A stretch of 64,000 bases of DNA, from NCBI GenBank assembly GCA_017654935.2, contig CM065711.1:28565160-28629159 (forward strand), given 5' to 3'. This DNA comes from Phymorhynchus buccinoides. Lineage: Eukaryota > Mollusca > Gastropoda > Neogastropoda > Raphitomidae. The notes under the pieces are model-generated. The model did no database searches, had not been told where the DNA came from, and worked only from the letters and a program-made list of their open reading frames with translations. The position numbers and the translations under genes are program-made. Below, piece by piece: positions 26,816-64,000 of the stretch (positions are counted from its first letter, which is position 1; the number at the start of each line of letters is the position of its first letter).

Positions 26816-26863
<48 letters not shown>
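26816..26863. repeat. (CT)n(CA)n microsatellite
   Basis: About 15 CT units followed by about 9 CA units. Confidence 0.95.
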
Positions 26864-27189
26864 TTTATCGACATCGACTCATTATTCATCTTTCATTCAG
26901 TAATGGGCAAAATCCTTTGCCCAGTTCATGAAATCGACAATGTATATCAAAGTTTTCAATTCCCATTCACACAGGTATTGATTAAGGTTGATTCAACAAT
27001 AGCGCATTTTTTTTACATTGTAGTTTCACCCCCAACTCTACCCAACGCTACTCTGGGGGCATGCCTGAGCCACATGTATCAAACGCTTGATCAAAATAAG
27101 TCTGACTCAAATCATTTTAAACTCATCTACACGTGTGGTTTCTCATTCGTTTGAACCCATTCTTGATCAGGCATGAAAGTGGATGAAGA

Positions 27190-27560
27190 TCAAAAAAGAG
27201 ATTTATTCAGCCGAGAAATCCTTCCACCCGGATTTTCACCTAACGTCGGAAGATTTGTTGAGCTGGGGGGCAGAACGTTCCCCAAATGTTTTTCCCAGCA
27301 CAAACATCTTTCAGGCATCAAAGAATGAGATTTTTTTTTCAGCCGAGAAAAATCCTTCCACCCGGATTTTCACCTAACATCCGAGTTTTGTTGGGCGGGG
27401 GGCAGAACGTTCCGCCCAAAAATGTTCCAACCACCTTTTCACCTAACTCACGTCAGAAGTTTTGTTCAGCGGGGAGGGGGGCTAATCTATTCCGAAAATT
27501 TGGTCGGCACAAATATCCTTCCACCCACATTTTCAGCTCACATCGCTACTTTTGTTGAGC
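27190..27560. repeat. Tandem repeat with TTCCACCCGGATTTTCACCTAA units
   Basis: Three to four diverged units of roughly 100-135 bp, each with CCTTCCACC, TTTTCACCTAAC, TTTGTTGAGC and GGGGGGCAGAACGTTCC. Confidence 0.7.
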
Positions 27561-28069
27561 GGGAGCTACTCATTTCGCCTTCCTTCACACAAATGAAGCA
27601 AGTGAGCTAAAGCGACTTCCGGTTAACCAGTTTGAGAATCGCCAAATAGAGACTTGTAGATATAACAATACGGCAAGATCGGTCCTTTACGCAGAATTTT
27701 TTTTTTCCCGCGGAAGTTTTTAAAACATTTCGCGGATTTTCCGCGAAACGCAGAATTCTTTCATGCCTGCTTGATCTCTGTGTGTTTATGAACAAAACAT
27801 ATTTTTCAGTCACACTGCTTTTCTAAATAGCCAGTTTTAAACTGGCTATTTCACGAATTGGGCACACAAACTATTTTGCCCATTTCATTAAATGGGCAGT
27901 TTCACGGATTTGGCGTAACATAATGCATATAACTTCTAAGCAAAGAGGGTGCTTGTATGCCTTAAAGGCTCACATGTATGTGGCAATGCATGGGAAAACC
28001 AGACATAATGGAATTGGGGCATAAATTGAGATTACGCTTTCACAAGATGGAGCAAAGCTTCCTGGTCAA

Positions 28070-28745
28070 TACAGTGGAACCTCCCTTATAAGACTCACTC
28101 CCACATAAGACCTACTTCTCTGAGACATTGCCCTTCTTTATAACAGGGTTCCCAGGGCTTTCAGCTATCCCCAAGTAAGGACCTTGTAAGGACCTGTAGG
28201 CCTAAGGATAATCTGCATCTTTTAGGCAACGATCATGAAAGGGACACTTTCCCAGCATTGTGAACAATGTCTAAGCAGATAGAAAAACTATGGCTGACAC
28301 AGATATACAGGTTTTCTCGCAAAACGACACCAGGATAAAGAACGAGATTTCAGTCCAATTTCTCTTGACAACTCGCGGTGCATCGTTCGTCTGCTAAGCG
28401 GTCAGTTGAAACGGGAAGGTGGGGGAGGGGTGTAAGGTGAAGTAGGTGCTGAGCGATGTTTCTCAAGTGTAAAAGTGCTGCTTCTGCGATCTGTTTTGAG
28501 TATGGTCTTGCTGCTCAGGGCACTTTTTGGCAGCTGTCAGGACTTGTAAGGACCTTGAAGTGAATGTAAGCACTTGTAAGGCCTTACTTGGAGATTTCAA
28601 TTGGTCAAGACTTATAAGGACTGGTAAGGCCCCTGTGAACCCTGTATAAGTATTAAAATTACCTCCCTTATAAGACCCCTCCCTTATAAATACAAGACCT
28701 CATTTTGGATGATTTTTGAAGGTCTTATAAGGGATGTTCCACTGT
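28070..28745. mobile_element. TTATAAG-family MITE split by a nested element
   Basis: Outer ends are TACAGTGGAACCTCCCTTAT and GGATGTTCCACTGTA. The outer element is interrupted at 28144-28644 and resumes with TATAAGTATTAAAATTACC, the normal internal sequence of the family. Confidence 0.75.
28144..28644. mobile_element. 501-bp nested DNA element with CAGGGTTC ends
   Basis: Begins CAGGGTTCCCAGGGC and ends GTGAACCCTG, flanked by TATAA on both sides, which looks like a 5-bp target duplication. The interior has repeated TTGTAAGGACCT motifs and no coding capacity. The superfamily is not certain. Confidence 0.65.
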
Positions 28746-28911
28746 AGTCAGAAAACAGAGTGTATTTAACTTGTCTAGCTTAGTTGTTGTTGGCAGGGAT
28801 CAATCTCGTCACAGGACATCATAGGTCATTTGAACAGTTTGAAGAAAAAATATAGTAGGTCATTTTCATAAAATAAAAAAAATAATGGAAAAAAAAAGCA
28901 AGCAAATACAA

Positions 28912-29161
28912 CTTGACCCTTTCACCGCAAGCCATTTTTCGGCCAAAAAATACCCTTAAACCTAACTGGGTAGAGAACAAAAATTCTCTGCAATATTGAG
29001 AATTCCTCTGTGACATCCCCACCTCCCCAAATCCCATCCCCACCTCCCCAAATCAAGAAAACAGGGTCTCCAGACAACAGGCTCTGACCTGATGCCCTCT
29101 AGTGACATGGGTGTAAAACCAATGTGGTGACAAAAGTCGACATTGGCGCTGAAAGGGCTAA
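28912..29161. mobile_element. TTAA-type MITE
   Basis: Ends are GACCCTTTCACCGCAAGCC and GGCGCTGAAAGGGCTAA. Worn member of the family at 48485-48733. Confidence 0.65.
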
Positions 29162-30000
29162 GCCATAGTTTCACAGACTGCGTGTTCAAAGAACGACATG
29201 AGAAAACCTTCTTTTATTGTTTTTGTTTTATTCTTTTTGATATTCTGGGGTTTCTTTTGGCATGAGAAAGGATAGTACAGTACTACGCAATGTAAAGTAA
29301 TAATAGGGCAACTATTTTTTACAGTCTATTGTTTCACCTAAGTCAGTCTGATCACTCAGTTGCAGCGCACATCAAAATCCATAAAGTTGCTAAAGTTGCA
29401 TAAAGTTGCTAAAATGACCTCTTGCCTGCAAAAAACAATAGGTCATTTCAAAATTTGATCAGTCAATGACTGATGACCGGTGCTAAGAATAACCCCTGTA
29501 CTGACATTCAAAATAGATCATTTGCAGAAATTGGACATAGAAGACATAATTTTGCCTCTTTTGACTTGATTTAGACAACAATAAAAATAAAGAAATCATT
29601 CAAAATTGTCTATATGTTGTGAATACCAGCACAACACACAAAAACAGACATAAATCTGCCCTAAAGAGAAAATTGGCATTTTGGGGAGTTGCTGACTATT
29701 TCGGGCTTTTGCTCAAAAACATTCTGAGCGACTTATGTCTGTAAGCGCTGTCACATACGTTAAAAGAAAATCTGAAAACTCAAACACACACGTCAGGACA
29801 ATCCAAAATAAGTTGAGTGTAATACACAACAAACTGCCCTCAAACAAACAAAAATAAAATGCTGCCAAAAAGTGAGTTTAAAAAATTCCATCATTCTGAA
29901 TTTGTTCTTGAAATGTTTTTGGTCATTATTTTCTTTAAATTGCATCCTGCTTTTCCTCCAACACAGGCATACTCATACACGCACGCAGGCATGCGCACAA

Positions 30001-30042
30001 ACACACATGCACACACACACACACATAGACACGCGGTCGCAT

Positions 30043-30076
<34 letters not shown>
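30001..30076. repeat. (CA)n microsatellite
   Basis: Interrupted CA repeat; the copy A counterpart at about 9530-9605 is shorter and noisier. Confidence 0.9.
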
Positions 30077-30080
<4 letters not shown>

Positions 30081-30394
30081 CAAAAACTGAATCAAACGTT
30101 GAAGAAAGAAATTATCATCGAGAAAATTCTTCATAACATCAAGAAGATTTTTTATTTTTTTTATTTTACAATCTATATGAGAAAAAAAGTTCCCACATTA
30201 CAGAATTAAATGGACAAGGTCATAAATTGGCCAAAGAAAATCTTTTCTGATATTGATTTTAAAATTAGAGCATCATTACGAGAGGGGAAAAAAGAAAAAT
30301 TAACATCGATAAAGAATCCATATGATGTAATTTGTTCAACAAAAAAATGTATATCTTGACAAGGGAAAAAAACTAAATTTTTTTAAAGCATCCG

Positions 30395-30895
30395 TTAACC
30401 CTTTCCCTGCCCAGTCCTGTGTCTACTAGTACTACTACAGGATACGTGATGTCATTGATGATGTCATAACGTTTGATGCCACAGCCCTGGAATGCTGGTT
30501 TTTGGTTTCAACAAGTCTGGAAAGATATATATATATATATCTAGACCATTTTCTCAGATTGAGTCTCAAAGCTCTCCTTTAAATTTTACAGTATGAACAT
30601 CGATAACTTCTCCGTTTTTCTCTCGCAGTGAAGGGGTAAAACGTAAACCCAATCCAAAACTTTAACCCCTTGACTGCCGTATAACATATCACGTACCGAC
30701 TCGAAGACATCACTGATGACATCATCAGATGAAGAGGAATAACTGATGTGCTGGCTTTTTCTCTAACACAGTCAAGAGAGTTATACCACCAGACCATTTT
30801 GCCAGATTGGCTCTATCGGTTGTCTTTTTCATGGCATGATTTGTACAATGATTTAAAAAAATAATAAATTCTGGCAGTCAAAGGATTAATTAATC
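30395..30895. mobile_element. Two adjacent TTAA-flanked MITE-like elements
   Basis: First: TTAACCCTTTCCCTGCCCAG (30396 on) to GCAGTGAAGGGGTAAA (about 30650). Second: TTTAACCCCTTGACTGCCGT (about 30660) to CTGGCAGTCAAAGGATTAA (about 30892). Both have CCCTT...TGCC ends read inward from TTAA, like the CCCTTTCACCGCC family, but different interiors. Confidence 0.55.
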
Positions 30896-31092
30896 CTCAT
30901 CAAACAAGCTTCCGACAACATACTTTTTTTCTTTTCTTTCTTCACACAAAATATCATCCAGGTAACAAAAAACAGAAACACACAGTTTACTATTATTACT
31001 ATTATTATATATATACAGCACACCAGCATGTAAACTGTACATAAAACGTCAATGACCAAAAGCTATACACACGGGTGCTCCTGGGAAATTAA

Positions 31093-31350
31093 CAAAATCC
31101 TGCAAGCCCCGGCGGAGTGCTGGGACAGCGCCCCTCCTGGGGGTTCCGGGGGGCAATGGCCCCTGGAAGCTGAAGGGAAACAACAGTTTCCAATGTCATT
31201 GACAGGCTCTCGTTGCACTTTCACTTCTGGTTAAACTTCATGACCTCTATATAACCAGCAAAATGCATCTTCTCAAATTCTCATAATCCGGCGACGCCGG
31301 CTCCAGCTAATAAAAAAAATCCTGAACTTCAGGACATCCTGAAAGCAGGA
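31093..31350. repeat. Interspersed repeat with GGGGGTTCCGGGGGGCAATG
   Basis: Shares long stretches with 44604-45080 (CCCTGGAAGCTGAAGGGAAA onward), so two copies exist within copy B itself. Family not recognised. Confidence 0.55.
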
Positions 31351-31589
31351 GCATCCATGTATATATATTAAATTTAAAAAAAAAGATAAGGAAAAATGGT
31401 CCTTAACTGTTTCTGAACACCATAACTGCCGGCAACTCACAACCTCACGACCTCCATACAACTGCTTTTTCATTGTTTTGGTTTTTTTAAATGCTCGTCA
31501 CAACACACTTTTTTCTCCCCTCATACATTTCTCACTCTTCTTTTTTTTTTTAATTTTTTTTTTTAATGTCAAATTAATCTCTCCCAATG

Positions 31590-31590
<1 letters not shown>

Positions 31591-31625
<35 letters not shown>
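31591..31625. repeat. (CT)n microsatellite
   Basis: About 17 CT units. Copy A has only about 8 at the matching place. Confidence 0.95.
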
Positions 31626-31627
<2 letters not shown>

Positions 31628-32477
31628 TTGAGTGAAATGTGCATGTCTATTCTATTAACACCCCCCCCCCCCCTACCCACCCCTTTTTTTGGTCATCAGA
31701 CCTTTGGAGGTAATGACAATAAAAATGTCAGTGTTCAGTGTTCTCTCTCTCTCTTTCTATCCCCCCCCCCCTCCCAAAGTTTCTTGCTCTCTTTCATTTT
31801 CAATTTTCGAAGCATTTTCAACCCCAGTTCTCTATTCCCTGCCCCCCCCTATTAAATCAGTCCCTGAGACTGGTAGGTCCTTTTAAAAATCTCAAGTCAC
31901 GGTAATGTCCCGCATGGCTTTGCCGAGAGGATGTAAAACTAACTTTGCATGGTAGGTCCATTTTTGTTTGCAGTATTCTAGTTTTCTTCTTCTTCTTCTT
32001 CGATCGCTCAGACAGTTTCCTATCAATTATGAGCACAGATGCCTCATGCTGCTGTTATGCGCCTAACTAAGCAATAGTTAGGCCCAGCAAGTCCGACTTC
32101 GGTTGGAGGAAATCTTTTTGAACGTTTTTTGGGTTTTTTTTAAGGCAGGAGAATGGACCGGCAAGGCAGAAACGATAGTAGATGGACAGTAAGCAAAGGG
32201 AATTAAAAGGCAGAGTCAAAGAGAGTGACAGATTAGAGGAAGCTACAAGCACAGAACTTCCAGAAGGTGGGGAGACTATTTAAACAAGACCCCCAGTATC
32301 CCCACGGGGGGAGTATTCTAGTTTTGTAAATCAGTATTTCACAGATAAGTACCAGTTAACTGCAATCACTGCCAAACGACGACCGAGACTTTCTTTCCAT
32401 CATTTCTTATCGATCTTCTAACAGAGCCAAGGAGGAATTTGTTAACCTGATCAATAATCAAATCAACCAAAAATCAA

Positions 32478-64000
<31,523 letters not shown>

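Larger units (their letters stand above)
26501..27708. other. Repeat-rich sequence between the gap and copy B
   Basis: No gene supported. It contains several ACCGGTT motifs (26515-26605), TAA and CT/CA microsatellites, a TATAGCGCTTT-type short repeat and a tandem repeat at 27190-27560. It has no counterpart elsewhere in the window. Confidence 0.6.
29162..32477. other. Sequence downstream of the gene's stop codon, copy B
   Basis: No further coding exon found. Holds microsatellites, TTAA-type elements and one interspersed repeat (listed separately). The 3' untranslated region must begin here, but no confident poly(A) signal was identified on the minus strand close to the stop. Confidence 0.6.

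Overview
The window looks like animal genomic DNA, most likely a mollusc or other lophotrochozoan. The reasons are large GT-AG introns, one very large C2H2 zinc-finger gene of lineage-specific style, dense short inverted-repeat transposons with TTAA or TA ends, and long microsatellites. The organism is an inference; nothing in the sequence names the species.

There is one well-supported gene, on the minus strand. It enters at the right edge (64000) already in frame and ends at a stop at 32478. I read eight exons: 58746-64000, 49368-51792, 47503-47684, 43961-44105, 39322-39489, 37248-37456, 34714-34826 and 32478-33802. Every junction is GT-AG and phase-compatible. The joined length is 9822 nt, a multiple of three (3273 residues plus stop). 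The product has about 36 C2H2 fingers, a serine-rich acidic disordered stretch of about 700 residues, and a very acidic C-terminus. Two fingers are split by introns at the same place in the finger and are restored exactly by splicing. A third is kept intact by a splice just before its first cysteine. I cannot assign it to a named family.

Layout: 1-6737 is homopolymer-distorted sequence with no supportable gene, followed by a 500-N gap. 7238-26000 (copy A) repeats 27709 to about 46960 (copy B) in the same orientation. It carries the same 3' exons of the gene, but most are broken by one-base indels. A second 500-N gap lies at 26001-26500, and 26501-27708 is repeat-rich sequence between the copies. 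Copy A is noisy up to about 22500 and nearly identical to copy B after that. The two copies also differ by real structural events: a palindromic transposon only in A, about 690 bp only in B, and a different number of 97-bp repeats. Two haplotypes placed side by side by the assembler fits best; a true tandem duplication is not excluded.

The introns hold the most unusual material. These include about 6 kb of a 56-bp minisatellite in an intron whose two splice sites lie inside a 15-nt direct repeat. There is also a tandem array built from the end of exon 3, an inverted-repeat element that supplies the exon 3 acceptor tract, and several families of non-autonomous DNA transposons, two of them nested.
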